A stretch of 64,000 nucleotides of DNA from contig CAZLXI010000004.1 of assembly GCA_964563435.1 (NCBI GenBank), positions 1 to 64,000 of the forward strand, written 5' to 3'. The notes beneath the pieces were generated by a model. It made no database searches and was not told where the DNA came from. It worked only from the letters and a program-made list of their open reading frames with translations. The position numbers were made by a program, and so were the translations under genes. Shown here one piece after another: positions 34,324-43,754 of this stretch (position 1 is the first letter of the stretch; the number at the start of each line of letters is the position of its first letter). Origin of the DNA: Leadbetterella sp964563435 (GTDB taxonomy: Bacteria > Bacteroidota > Bacteroidia > Cytophagales > Spirosomataceae).

Positions 34324-37317
34324 ATGCAAAAACACGTACGATTGAGGAAGTGGGATTTCGCGCTCAGAAATGCGGCAGCTTTGCTTGTATTCCTGATGAC
34401 GGTTTCCACGGCTTGGGCACAGAAGACAATTACCGGAAAAGTGACCGACGCCGGTGACAATTCTGAAATAATAGGTGCCACGATTTTGGTGAAAGGAACT
34501 ACTACGGCCACCGTGACCGACGTAGACGGAAACTACCGGGTCAATGTGTCGGATAACAATGCCGTTCTGGTTTTCTCCTATGTGGGAAAGATCGCCCAGG
34601 AAATAACGGTGGGTAATCAGAGCGTTATCAACATAAGGCTGGCCGATGACGGCCGTTTGCTGGATGAAGTGGTGGTAGTAGCTTACGGAACCCGCAAAAA
34701 AGCAGATCTGACCGGTTCGGTGACCGCGGTTAACGCCAAGGATTTTCAGCAGGGGAACATTCAGTCATCTGAACAGTTGCTTCAGGGAAAAGTAGCAGGG
34801 CTTCAGGTTACTCCGGGCGGCGGTTCAGCCGGTGGCGGAAGTACCATTCGTATCCGTGGGGCAGCGTCGCTGAATGCTTCTAATGATCCGCTGATCGTAA
34901 TTGACGGTATTCCGGTAGAAGGTAACGGCATAAAAGGGTCGGAGAACCTGCTGAACACCATTAACCCGAACGATATTGAGAGTATGTCGGTACTGAAAGA
35001 TGCTTCAGCAGCTGCGCTGTACGGTTCAAGGGCTTCTAACGGGGTGATTATCATCACGACCAAGAAGGGAGCATCCGGTAAACCGCGGTTTAATTTCAAT
35101 ACCCAGTTCTCTTCCGGGGTGATCACTAAAAAAGTAGATATGCTGAATGGCGACCAGGTACGAGATCTGATCAACACGCATGCGGCGGCTACCGGAAACA
35201 ACACCTACAAAAACATGCTGGGAACGGAAAATACCGATTGGCAGGATGTGATTTTCCGGAATTCTACAGGTACAGACAATAACCTGAGTGCCAGCGGCTC
35301 GGTGAAGAACATTCCGATCCGGGTATCTTTCGGGTATTCTAACCAAAACGGACTTTTGAAAACCGATAATTTCCGGAGAACCTCCGGAGCTATTAATTTA
35401 AGCCCTAAGTTTCTGGACAACTCACTTTCGGTAAATATCAATGCCCGTGTAGCCGGTACGCAAAACCGCAAGGCAGACGAAGGAGCTGTGGGTGCATCAC
35501 TGAGAATGGACCCTACCCAGCCGGTGTATGCCAATAATGAATTTGGCGGGTACTTTGAGTGGTTAACGTCTACCGGAGACTGGAACAATCTGGCCGGAAG
35601 AAACCCGCTGGCCATTCTGGATCTGAAAAATGATCAGAGAAAAGCCAACCGGTTTATCGGAAACATAGAGTTGGATTACAAATTACCATGGGTAGAGGGG
35701 CTGAGCGTTCGTACTAACCTCGCCTTAGACCAGACCAGCGGTAACCGTACCGAAACCATCAGCGCACTGGCCGCTTCCAACTACCTTACCGGGGGATATT
35801 ACCGGAATGAAGACGAGAAAAAGTCCAACAAGCTTTGGGATGTTTCGGCGTTCTATGAGAAAGACCTTCCCGAGATCAAAAGTAAAATAGATGTGCTGGC
35901 GCTGCACTCGTACCAGGATTTCCTGACCGAAGTTTTCATGAATCCGGCGTACAAGGCTGACCAGTCGTCGATTATTCCGAATAGCGCACCGCCGTTTGCT
36001 ACCGACAGACCGCAATACCGTTTAGACTCCTACCTTGGAAGAGTAAACTATTCCTTTGATGACACGTATTTATTGACGGCTTCGTTAAGAAGAGACGCCT
36101 CTTCGAAATTCTCTCCTGAGAACAGGGTGGGGTACTTCCCCGCACTGGCCGCCGCATGGAAAATCAAAGAGGGGCTGTTTGCCCATTCAAAGGCAGTTTC
36201 GGAAATGAAGCTGAGAGTGGGCTGGGGTGTTACCGGGCAGCAGGATTTTAACAACTATTATCCGTATATGGCACGCTATGCTTACGGTTCAAATACGGCT
36301 CAGTACCAGTTTGGTGACCAGTTTTACCAGTTCCTGCGTCCTGCAGCCGTGGATGCTAACATTAAGTGGGAAACGACCACTACCACCAACGTAGGTTTGG
36401 ATTTCGGCTTTGCAAATAACCGGATCACCGGTACGGTAGAGTGGTTTAGCAAAGACACCCGCGACCTTTTGGCGGTGGCTCCGGTAGCTTACGGGTCTAC
36501 GTTTGACATCAGCGTATTTACTAACGTGGGCAATCTTACCAACAAAGGGATGGAGTTTGTGTTAAATACCACCCCGGTACTGAACGACAATTTTCGCTGG
36601 GATATAGGGTTTAACATTACCAGCACCAACACAAAAATTGTTTCTTTGAGAAAACAGGATGACCCTAACTTTACAGGTATTCCGGTGAGTGGAATTGCTG
36701 GTGGTACCGGTAATAACATTGGCCTTCACATGATCGGTCAGTGGCCTTATGCCTACAATGTTTTTCAACAGGTGTATGATCATAACGGCAAACCGCTTGA
36801 AGGGGTTTATGTGGACAGGAACGGGGACGGACAGATCTCAGACGCTGACCGCTACCTTTACCAGAGACCAGCTCCAAGCACACTGCTGGGTTTGAACACA
36901 GCGATTAATTACAAAAAATGGACGGCAAGAGCCTCCGGCCACGGTATGTTCGGAAACTACCTGTATAACAACTTCCGTTCCGAGCGTTCGGTGATGCGTA
37001 ATTTGTTAGACCCTGTGCTGACCATTAACAATGCCTCCACCGAGTTACTGACTACCGGCTTCTATAATAACCAGTATCAGTCTGATCTTTATATAGAAAA
37101 TGCCTCATTCTTCCGGTTAGACAATATCAATGTGGGGTACTATGTTGGAAAAGTGTTTGGAAACGCCTCACTTAGCCTGAATGCAGGAATAAACAATGTG
37201 TTGGTTATTACCAAATACAAAGGGTTGGATCCTGAGAATGCTTCAAGTTCGGGTGTAGATAATACCATTTATCCACGTCCGAGAATTTATACTTTCGGAT
37301 TAAACTTTGATTTTTAA
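34324..37317 (+). CDS. susC: SusC-like TonB-dependent transporter (starch/maltodextrin locus)
   Basis: This 997-aa outer-membrane transporter has a signal peptide ending near residue 36 (MTVSTAWAQ). The regulatory domain follows (ITGKVTDAGDNSEIIGATILV), then the TonB-box region DEVVVVAYGTRKKADLTGS, where the usual VGYG is VAYG. The plug contains IRIRGAASLNASNDPLIVIDG and the barrel ends RIYTFGLNFDF. Downstream genes are susD, a SusE-like binding protein and two GH13 enzymes, which support malto-oligosaccharide import. The symbol is used for role, not proven orthology. Confidence 0.93.
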   Translation: MQKHVRLRKWDFALRNAAALLVFLMTVSTAWAQKTITGKVTDAGDNSEIIGATILVKGTTTATVTDVDGNYRVNVSDNNAVLVFSYVGKIAQEITVGNQSVINIRLADDGRLLDEVVVVAYGTRKKADLTGSVTAVNAKDFQQGNIQSSEQLLQGKVAGLQVTPGGGSAGGGSTIRIRGAASLNASNDPLIVIDGIPVEGNGIKGSENLLNTINPNDIESMSVLKDASAAALYGSRASNGVIIITTKKGASGKPRFNFNTQFSSGVITKKVDMLNGDQVRDLINTHAAATGNNTYKNMLGTENTDWQDVIFRNSTGTDNNLSASGSVKNIPIRVSFGYSNQNGLLKTDNFRRTSGAINLSPKFLDNSLSVNINARVAGTQNRKADEGAVGASLRMDPTQPVYANNEFGGYFEWLTSTGDWNNLAGRNPLAILDLKNDQRKANRFIGNIELDYKLPWVEGLSVRTNLALDQTSGNRTETISALAASNYLTGGYYRNEDEKKSNKLWDVSAFYEKDLPEIKSKIDVLALHSYQDFLTEVFMNPAYKADQSSIIPNSAPPFATDRPQYRLDSYLGRVNYSFDDTYLLTASLRRDASSKFSPENRVGYFPALAAAWKIKEGLFAHSKAVSEMKLRVGWGVTGQQDFNNYYPYMARYAYGSNTAQYQFGDQFYQFLRPAAVDANIKWETTTTTNVGLDFGFANNRITGTVEWFSKDTRDLLAVAPVAYGSTFDISVFTNVGNLTNKGMEFVLNTTPVLNDNFRWDIGFNITSTNTKIVSLRKQDDPNFTGIPVSGIAGGTGNNIGLHMIGQWPYAYNVFQQVYDHNGKPLEGVYVDRNGDGQISDADRYLYQRPAPSTLLGLNTAINYKKWTARASGHGMFGNYLYNNFRSERSVMRNLLDPVLTINNASTELLTTGFYNNQYQSDLYIENASFFRLDNINVGYYVGKVFGNASLSLNAGINNVLVITKYKGLDPENASSSGVDNTIYPRPRIYTFGLNFDF

Positions 37318-37338
37318 GACGAGCAAAAGAGATAAAAT

Positions 37339-38943
37339 ATGAAAAATATCATTAAGAATATAGCGATAGCATTCATAACCATGAGCATCGTGACATCCTG
37401 TTCCGGTAAACTGGACCTTTTCCCACAGAATGACATGACTCCGAATAATGCATACGTTGATATAAACGGTTATACCTCTGTTTTGGCTAAAATCTACGGT
37501 AGTCTTGCACTGGGAGGAAACGAAGGCGATGGTGCTCCGGATATTTCCGGGCTGGACGGCGGATCACAGATCTCGTTTATACGTCCGTTCTTCAATCTTC
37601 AGGAGCTTCCTACCGATGAAGCGGTTTGCGCATGGAATGATCAGACCATTAAGGATTTTCATAATCTGGTATGGACCAGCGCTGATCCGTTTATTAAAGG
37701 AATGTACGCCCGGCCTATATGGAATATCGGGTTGATCAATGCTTTCCTCAGAGAAACTACTGAGGCAAAAATCTCAGAGAGAGGCTTTTCCGGTGCTGAT
37801 GCCACCAACATCAAAAACATGGCGGCCGAGGCAAGATTTTTGAGAGCGTTTAACTACTGGGCTGCCATGGATCTGTTTGGCAAATATTCGTTCCTGACCG
37901 AAGCAGACCAAACCGGAACTACACCTGTGGAAAAGCCCGCAACCGAGATCTTTGCTTACATTGAATCTGAACTGAAGGCTGTCGAAGAGCTGCTTCCGGC
38001 AGCGAGGTCAAACGTGTACGGACGGGTAGACAGAGCGGCGGCACAAGCCCTTCTCGCCCGCTTGTATCTGAATGCCGAAACCTATACCGGCTCCGGGAAA
38101 TACAATGAGGCTGCTACGTATGCTAAAAAGGTGATTGACGCAGGATATTCGTTGAGTGCAACTTATACCCGCTTATTCCAGGCCGATAACCATACGCAGA
38201 CCAATGAGATTATCTGGGCCATTAACTGTGACGGCCTTATGACTCAGGGACATGGCAACACCACTTTCCTGATACACGCTTCTTCCGGAGAAGACGCTCC
38301 CGATTACAATGTGGGTAGCGGCTGGGCCGGTTACAGAGCTACAAAAGGCCTTTCCAGCAAGTTTTATTCAGGAAACACTACCACTACGAACGACAGGAGA
38401 GCGCTGTTTACTACCTCCCGGTATAAAATTGACCCGGTAGAAAACGAAATAGACGACATCACCAATTTCCATAACGGAGTTCACATTAAAAAATGGACCA
38501 ATAACTACGTGGACGGAAGAGTGGGTAATGACCCGGGAAGAAACTTTACAGATACGGATTTCCCCGTTTTCAGGTTGGCAGAAATGCATCTGATTTATGC
38601 GGAGGCCGTTTTGAGAGGAGCCAGTGCCGGCGATAGAGGTACTGCTTTGAGCTATGTGAACACCGTAAGGGCAAGAGCTTACGGAGATGCCTCAGGAAAC
38701 ATTACAGACGCGACCCTTAATTTACAGTTTATACTGGATGAGCGGGCGCGGGAGCTGTACTGGGAAGGGCACCGGAGAACCGACCTGATCCGTTTTAACC
38801 AGCTGGTAACCGACACCTACCTGTGGGCCTGGAAAGGCGGTGTACAGGGAGGAAGAGCTGTAGATGCCAAGTACAATCTGTATCCGGTACCTGCAGAGGC
38901 GATCATGGTTAACCCAAACCTTACCCAGACTGCGGGTTATTAA
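37339..38943 (+). CDS. susD: SusD-like lipoprotein (starch/maltodextrin locus)
   Basis: This 534-aa SusD-family lipoprotein (signal ending MSIVTSC, Cys21) forms the surface lid for the preceding SusC. Typical segments are NMAAEARFLRAFNYWAAMDLFGKYSFL, ALLARLYLNAETYTGSGKYNEA, VFRLAEMHLIYAEAVLRG, ILDERARELYWEGHRRTDLIRF and LYPVPAEAIMVNPNLTQTAGY. It follows susC by 21 nt and precedes the SusE-like gene by 11 nt, so the three are one unit. Confidence 0.93.
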   Translation: MKNIIKNIAIAFITMSIVTSCSGKLDLFPQNDMTPNNAYVDINGYTSVLAKIYGSLALGGNEGDGAPDISGLDGGSQISFIRPFFNLQELPTDEAVCAWNDQTIKDFHNLVWTSADPFIKGMYARPIWNIGLINAFLRETTEAKISERGFSGADATNIKNMAAEARFLRAFNYWAAMDLFGKYSFLTEADQTGTTPVEKPATEIFAYIESELKAVEELLPAARSNVYGRVDRAAAQALLARLYLNAETYTGSGKYNEAATYAKKVIDAGYSLSATYTRLFQADNHTQTNEIIWAINCDGLMTQGHGNTTFLIHASSGEDAPDYNVGSGWAGYRATKGLSSKFYSGNTTTTNDRRALFTTSRYKIDPVENEIDDITNFHNGVHIKKWTNNYVDGRVGNDPGRNFTDTDFPVFRLAEMHLIYAEAVLRGASAGDRGTALSYVNTVRARAYGDASGNITDATLNLQFILDERARELYWEGHRRTDLIRFNQLVTDTYLWAWKGGVQGGRAVDAKYNLYPVPAEAIMVNPNLTQTAGY

Positions 38944-38954
38944 AAAACACTAAA

Positions 38955-40286
38955 ATGAATGTTGAAATGAAAAGAATATTAATCATACTTTTTGCCGTAG
39001 CAGGCCTCTGGTCGTGTGAAAAAGATGAGATCAGAGCCGTGATGAATGAGGGGACAGGTACAAATGTCACGCTTTCAGCCCCGACATTGGTTCTTAGCAA
39101 AGATGAAGCCGATAACCAGGTGTTAACCATTTCCTGGAGCGCACCGGACTTCGGTTATGCGGCAGCCCCGTCTTATCTGCTTCAGATAGATACGAAAGGC
39201 GGAGATTTTTCAAAAGCCTACAGCACATCGACCGGCTCTGCTTTAAAAAGAGAATTTAAAGGCTCTGAACTGAATGCCATTTTGTTAAACCTGGGCCTGA
39301 AACCCGATGAAGTGCACCTGCTGGATGTGAGGGTAAGCATCGTACTTTCTTCGGCTACTTCTATCGTATCGCCGGTAGCGAGCCTGAGTGCTACACCTTA
39401 TGCCAATGTATTGGATCTTTCCTCGCCCTGGGGGGTAGTAGGAAGCGCCTACAACGACTGGGGAGCCACGCCTGACGGACCCTTCTATCAAACGACCAAT
39501 GCCAATGTATTTGTTGCGTATCTGACCCTGAAAGACGGTGAGATCAAATTCCGGAGAGATTCAGGATGGGATGTGAATTACGGAGATACCGGGTCGAACG
39601 GAACCCTAGATGCCGGCGGCGACAATATCCAGGTAACAGCCGGGACCTATAAAATTACGCTGGACCTGGGAGCGTTGACCTATAAGCTGGAGAAATATTC
39701 CTGGGGAATTGTTGGCAGCGCCTTTAACGACTGGGGAGCTACTCCGGATGGGAAGATGGTGTATGACCCGTATTCTGACCAATGGAGAACCATTATCACA
39801 CTGAAAGCGGGTGAGATGAAGTTCCGCTTAAACTCAGACTGGGGGGTTAACTTAGGAGATAACGGCGCAAACGGCACTTTAGATGACGGTGGCGACAACA
39901 TTCAGGTGGCTGCCGGGAAATACCTGGTGACCATGAACCTGAACGAGAACTCTTACAGCCTGCTGCCGGTGACCCATATCTGGGGTTTGGTAGGTGACGC
40001 CACCCCGAACAGCTGGGACGGGCCGGATGTGCCTATGGACCTGGATTATTCCCAGTATGCAGCCGATTTTGATACCAAAGGAATATGGATAGCCAAAGGT
40101 GTGGTGCTGAAAGCAGGAGAGATGAAGTTCCGGGCCGATAATGATTGGGGCGTTAACTACGGTGATAACGGAGCCGACGGCTCATTGGAAGCGGGTGGCG
40201 ACAATATTAAAGTAACCGCCGGAACATATGACATTGTGTTGGATTTCTCCGGTTCAACACCTGCGTATAAGCTGACGAAGAAGTAA
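38955..40286 (+). CDS. SusE/SusF-like starch-binding outer-membrane lipoprotein with three repeats
   Basis: At 443 aa it has a lipoprotein signal (AGLWSC, Cys21; ATG 38967 is an alternative start). Next comes a SusE-type N-terminal Ig-like domain (about residues 35-150, VTLSAPTLVLSKDEADNQVL), and then three tandem binding modules at about 159-249, 250-342 and 343-443. Each module repeats W-G-x-V-G, a segment ending in GE(I/M)KFR, a D-x-G-x-(N/D)-G-(T/S)-L core and a G-G-D-N-I-(Q/K)-V strand. Aromatic residues in these modules would stack on glucose rings. It holds starch at the surface for the SusCD pair and the amylases. Confidence 0.9.
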   Translation: MNVEMKRILIILFAVAGLWSCEKDEIRAVMNEGTGTNVTLSAPTLVLSKDEADNQVLTISWSAPDFGYAAAPSYLLQIDTKGGDFSKAYSTSTGSALKREFKGSELNAILLNLGLKPDEVHLLDVRVSIVLSSATSIVSPVASLSATPYANVLDLSSPWGVVGSAYNDWGATPDGPFYQTTNANVFVAYLTLKDGEIKFRRDSGWDVNYGDTGSNGTLDAGGDNIQVTAGTYKITLDLGALTYKLEKYSWGIVGSAFNDWGATPDGKMVYDPYSDQWRTIITLKAGEMKFRLNSDWGVNLGDNGANGTLDDGGDNIQVAAGKYLVTMNLNENSYSLLPVTHIWGLVGDATPNSWDGPDVPMDLDYSQYAADFDTKGIWIAKGVVLKAGEMKFRADNDWGVNYGDNGADGSLEAGGDNIKVTAGTYDIVLDFSGSTPAYKLTKK

Positions 40287-40308
40287 AATAGGAATAGCCC
40301 GGATAGAA

Positions 40309-40410
40309 AGTTAAAAGTTAAAAACTAAAAGTAAAAAGCTAAGGAAGAATTTCTTTTTTATATACTTATGTTTTCCATAACTTTTAGTTTTTAACTTTTA
40401 ACTTTTCACT
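40309..40410. repeat. Heptamer hairpin element, copy 2
   Basis: AAAAGTT/AAAAACT 7-mers at 40309-40345 are inverted at 40376-40405, with a less conserved inner stem (the GCGGAACATT word is degraded). It lies between the SusE-like and GH13 genes, which run in the same direction, so here it sits inside a probable operon. Confidence 0.75.
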
Positions 40411-40440
40411 CATTCTTCCCCCGGCCCTTAAGTTATTCCC

Positions 40441-41835
40441 ATGAAAAAAAGCCTCCGTCTCCTCTTCCTCCTTCTGAGTCTCACCGCCTGCAAAAACGGC
40501 AGCGAGCCGGGAGAGACCATCACGCACCCGGAAGACCTCGCTCAATACCTGCGGCCTGAAGGCGTGATGATGCAGGGATTTTACTGGGATGTGGAGCCCC
40601 GTCACGCCTGGTGGAATACGATTGACGCCCGGTTACAGGACTGGAAGGAAATGGGGGTAGACCGCCTTTGGCTGCCGCCGGTGTCCAAAGGGATGTCAGG
40701 CGGGTATTCTATGGGCTATGACCCCATGGATTACTTTGATTTCGGGGAATACGACCAGATGGGAACGGTGAAGACCCGCTTCGGTTCAAGGGCCGAGCTG
40801 GAATCCCTGATCGCCAGGGCGCATGGGCTGAATATGGAGGTCATTGCCGACATCGTGCTGAACCATAACAGCGGCGGGCAGCTGGAGTTCAACCCTTACC
40901 GGAGCAAGAATACCTACACCTTATTCCGGCCTGCATCCGGCCGGTTTAACCGCAATTATGAGGATTTTCACCCGAACCATATTCATGACCGGGATGCTGA
41001 AGCCCTGTTTTTTGAAGAGCAGGATCTTTGTCATGAAAGACCTAACGTTAGAAAATGGTTCTGGGAATCCGACTCTTCCGTAGCCCGCTACTATAAAAAC
41101 ACCATGAAGTTCGACGGCTGGCGCTTTGATTACGTAAAAGGCTTTGACCCGTTGGTGGTTAAATCATGGATGGACGCCGTGGGCGGTTTTGGCGTGCTGG
41201 AGGTATGGGACGGCAACACCGACTACCTGAAAAACTGGGTGGACAAAACCGGTATCCGGGCATTTGATTTTGCTAATTTTTATAACCTGGAACAGGCCAT
41301 CGACGGGAATAACCTGAAAATTCTGGGGGAACGGAATGCTCTCTGGAAGGTTTACCCGGAAAAAGCGGTGACCTTTGTCAATAACCATGATACCGAGAAG
41401 GACACGAACCAGGGGAACCGCATCGGCTCGGCCGAAAACCGGATGCTGGCCTACGCTTATATCCTGACCCATCCGGGCTATCCCTGTATTTTTTATAGCG
41501 ATTACGAAAGTATCCTGTCGAAACCGAAGCTGGAAAAGCTGATCCGGATCCACCGTTCGCTGGCTGCCGGAAACCTTACGGTACTGTATTCCGAAACCGA
41601 CTTTTATGTGGCGCATCGGGGAGGCGACAGCACCACGCCCGGTTTGGTGCTTACCCTGAACAACGCCTCCCGGAATATGCAAAGAACCATCGTGACCCCC
41701 TGGAAGAACGCAGTGATCTATGATTATTCGGGGAATACGGATATAACCCTCACAACCGATGCCGGTGGCCGGGCAGAGATCAGTACACCCGCCAAGAGCT
41801 ATACCGTTTGGTCATTAAAGAAATTCAAAAAATGA
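40441..41835 (+). CDS. Alpha-amylase, GH13, lipoprotein
   Basis: This 464-aa GH13 enzyme hydrolyses internal alpha-1,4 bonds in starch. Lipoprotein signal LLLSLTAC (Cys17) puts it on a membrane, probably the cell surface, like SusG. The four conserved regions are DIVLNHN (I), GWRFDYVKGF (II, nucleophile Asp), VLEVWDGN (III, acid/base Glu) and FVNNHDTE (IV, Asp). The C-terminal beta domain closes SYTVWSLKKF. It overlaps the next GH13 gene by 4 nt (ATGA). Its region III has LEVW instead of the more common GEYW, which keeps the catalytic Glu. Confidence 0.92.
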   Translation: MKKSLRLLFLLLSLTACKNGSEPGETITHPEDLAQYLRPEGVMMQGFYWDVEPRHAWWNTIDARLQDWKEMGVDRLWLPPVSKGMSGGYSMGYDPMDYFDFGEYDQMGTVKTRFGSRAELESLIARAHGLNMEVIADIVLNHNSGGQLEFNPYRSKNTYTLFRPASGRFNRNYEDFHPNHIHDRDAEALFFEEQDLCHERPNVRKWFWESDSSVARYYKNTMKFDGWRFDYVKGFDPLVVKSWMDAVGGFGVLEVWDGNTDYLKNWVDKTGIRAFDFANFYNLEQAIDGNNLKILGERNALWKVYPEKAVTFVNNHDTEKDTNQGNRIGSAENRMLAYAYILTHPGYPCIFYSDYESILSKPKLEKLIRIHRSLAAGNLTVLYSETDFYVAHRGGDSTTPGLVLTLNNASRNMQRTIVTPWKNAVIYDYSGNTDITLTTDAGGRAEISTPAKSYTVWSLKKFKK

Positions 41836-43655
41836 AAAAAATACTATTTCTTCTTTTCCTCTGCGTGTCGCTGTCGGCGCAGGAGATCCAACGCCTGGAA
41901 CCTGCCGTCTGGTGGACGGGCATGCATAACCCGGAGCTCCAGGTACTGGTGTATGGGAAGAACATTTCGGAAACCCGGGTTTCCCTCAACCACCCGGGGG
42001 TAAAGTTGCTGAAAGTGCATAAGGCGGAAAGTCCGAATTACCTTTTTCTCGACCTGAAAATAGAGAAATCTGCCAAAGCGGGCGACGTGAAGATCAATTT
42101 TACTTCAACCGGCGGAAAAGTAATTTCCCATGCACTGAAGCTGGAAGCCCGGGCGGCCTATTCTGCTACCCGAAAAAGTTTTGATAATTCCGATGTGATT
42201 TATCTGATCACTCCCGACCGCTTTGTAAACGGTGACCTGAACAATGACAATACGCCGGATACAAAAGAGAAGCTGAACCGTTCCCATTATAATGGACGGC
42301 ACGGAGGCGACATCCGGGGAATAACGGATCACCTCGCTTATATAAAAGACATGGGCTTTACCACCCTCTGGAGTATGCCTCTTCTTGAAAACGACTTAAA
42401 GCAGGTGACCTACCACGGCTACTCCATCACGGATTATTATAAGATCGACCCCCGTTACGGAACCAATGAGTTATTTAAGGAAATGGTCACCCGATCCAAC
42501 GCCATGGGCCTGAAATGGATCATGGATGTGATCCCCAACCACTGCGGTATCGATCACTGGTGGATGGCCGACCTCCCTTTCCGTGATTGGATCAATAACG
42601 ACGGGAAATTCCGGCCTGCAAATCACCGGCGGGAAGTACACCAGGATATCCATGCCTCTGAAAGGGATAAGGAAAACATGAAGGCCGGCTGGTTTGTGCC
42701 TTCCATGCCTGATCTCAACCAGAGAAACCCTTTTATGGCCCGGTATTTGACCCAGAATACCATCTGGTGGATAGAATATGCCGGCTTGTCGGGACTTCGG
42801 GTGGATACCTGGCCGTACTCGGAAAAGGGATTTCTGACCCAATGGATGAAAGACATCCTGGCGGAGTACCCGAACCTCAACGTAGTGGGCGAGGAGTGGA
42901 CCACCAAAGCGAATACCATTGCTTACTGGCAAAAAGGGAAAAGCAACCCGGACGGTTACGAGACCTGGATCCCGTCTATGATGGACTTCCCGCTTCAGAC
43001 CGCCCTGGTGCAGGCTCTTACCGAAAAGGAAGGCTTCCATAACGGGCTGGCCCGCTTATACCAGTCGCTTTCCGACGATTACCTGTACCCCGATCCGGAT
43101 AACCTGGTGGTATTTGCCGACAATCACGACATGAACCGCTTCTTTACGCAGGTAAAGGAAGATCCGCACCTGTTCAAAATGGGGCTGGCCTTTCTGGCGA
43201 CCGTGCGGGGAATTCCGCAGATCTATTACGGTACGGAAATAGGCATGGCCAACCCGGATTCGGAAGAACACGGTGTTTTACGGGCCGATATGCCCGGCGG
43301 CTGGCCCGGTGATCAGAAAAATGCCTTTACCGGAGAAAACCTTTCCCCCCTTCAGAAAGAGCTGCAGGATTTCACCCGCCGGCTCTTTAACTGGCGGAAA
43401 ACCGCCACAGTGGTCCACCGGGGAAAACTTATTCATTTTGTCCCGGAGAACGGAATTTACTGCTATTTCCGGGTCGACGGACAGAAAAAACTGTGGGTGA
43501 TCTTTAATAAGAATGCGGAAGAAACCGTGGTGAAAAGTAGTGATTATGCAGAAATGATTTCGGAGGAAGTGCGGATGACGGATGTATTAGACGGATCGAC
43601 CTGGCAAAAAGAAGTGAAAGTTCCGGCCCGCGGTTTTAGGATACTGGAAATATAA
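41832..43655 (+). CDS. susA: Neopullulanase/cyclomaltodextrinase-type GH13 (SusA-like)
   Basis: From ATG 41832 the protein is 607 aa with a signal peptide (LFLLFLCVSLSAQ). It has the N-terminal cyclomaltodextrinase beta domain (RLEPAVWWTGMHNPELQVLVYG), the GH13 barrel, and a C-terminal beta domain. Catalytic regions are DVIPNHCG (I), GLRVDTWPY (II, Asp; Tyr replaces the usual His), VVGEEW (III, Glu) and FADNHDMNRF (IV, Asp). A periplasmic role, cutting imported malto-oligosaccharides or cyclodextrins, fits SusA of Bacteroides. I chose this start because it overlaps the upstream TGA and begins a good signal peptide. Confidence 0.92.
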   Translation: MKKILFLLFLCVSLSAQEIQRLEPAVWWTGMHNPELQVLVYGKNISETRVSLNHPGVKLLKVHKAESPNYLFLDLKIEKSAKAGDVKINFTSTGGKVISHALKLEARAAYSATRKSFDNSDVIYLITPDRFVNGDLNNDNTPDTKEKLNRSHYNGRHGGDIRGITDHLAYIKDMGFTTLWSMPLLENDLKQVTYHGYSITDYYKIDPRYGTNELFKEMVTRSNAMGLKWIMDVIPNHCGIDHWWMADLPFRDWINNDGKFRPANHRREVHQDIHASERDKENMKAGWFVPSMPDLNQRNPFMARYLTQNTIWWIEYAGLSGLRVDTWPYSEKGFLTQWMKDILAEYPNLNVVGEEWTTKANTIAYWQKGKSNPDGYETWIPSMMDFPLQTALVQALTEKEGFHNGLARLYQSLSDDYLYPDPDNLVVFADNHDMNRFFTQVKEDPHLFKMGLAFLATVRGIPQIYYGTEIGMANPDSEEHGVLRADMPGGWPGDQKNAFTGENLSPLQKELQDFTRRLFNWRKTATVVHRGKLIHFVPENGIYCYFRVDGQKKLWVIFNKNAEETVVKSSDYAEMISEEVRMTDVLDGSTWQKEVKVPARGFRILEI

Positions 43656-43674
43656 TGGATAAATTTGACCCCTT

Positions 43675-43702
43675 GTAAAGACGCAAAATTTTGCGTCTTT
43701 AC
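43675..43702. repeat. 28-bp perfect palindrome (GACGCAAAATTTTGCGTC core)
   Basis: Both arms read GTAAAGACGCAAAA from their outer ends, giving a perfect 28-bp inverted repeat, followed by another AT-rich palindrome (ATATGTATATACATAT, about 43708-43723). It lies in the 99-bp gap between the SusA-like gene and the esterase. The core differs by one base from the hairpin in the 61.4-61.8 kb array. It may attenuate transcription into the esterase gene. Confidence 0.85.
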
Positions 43703-43754
43703 ATAAATATGTATATACATATATGTTAAATTTGTGTCCCGTTTAACCTGAGAA

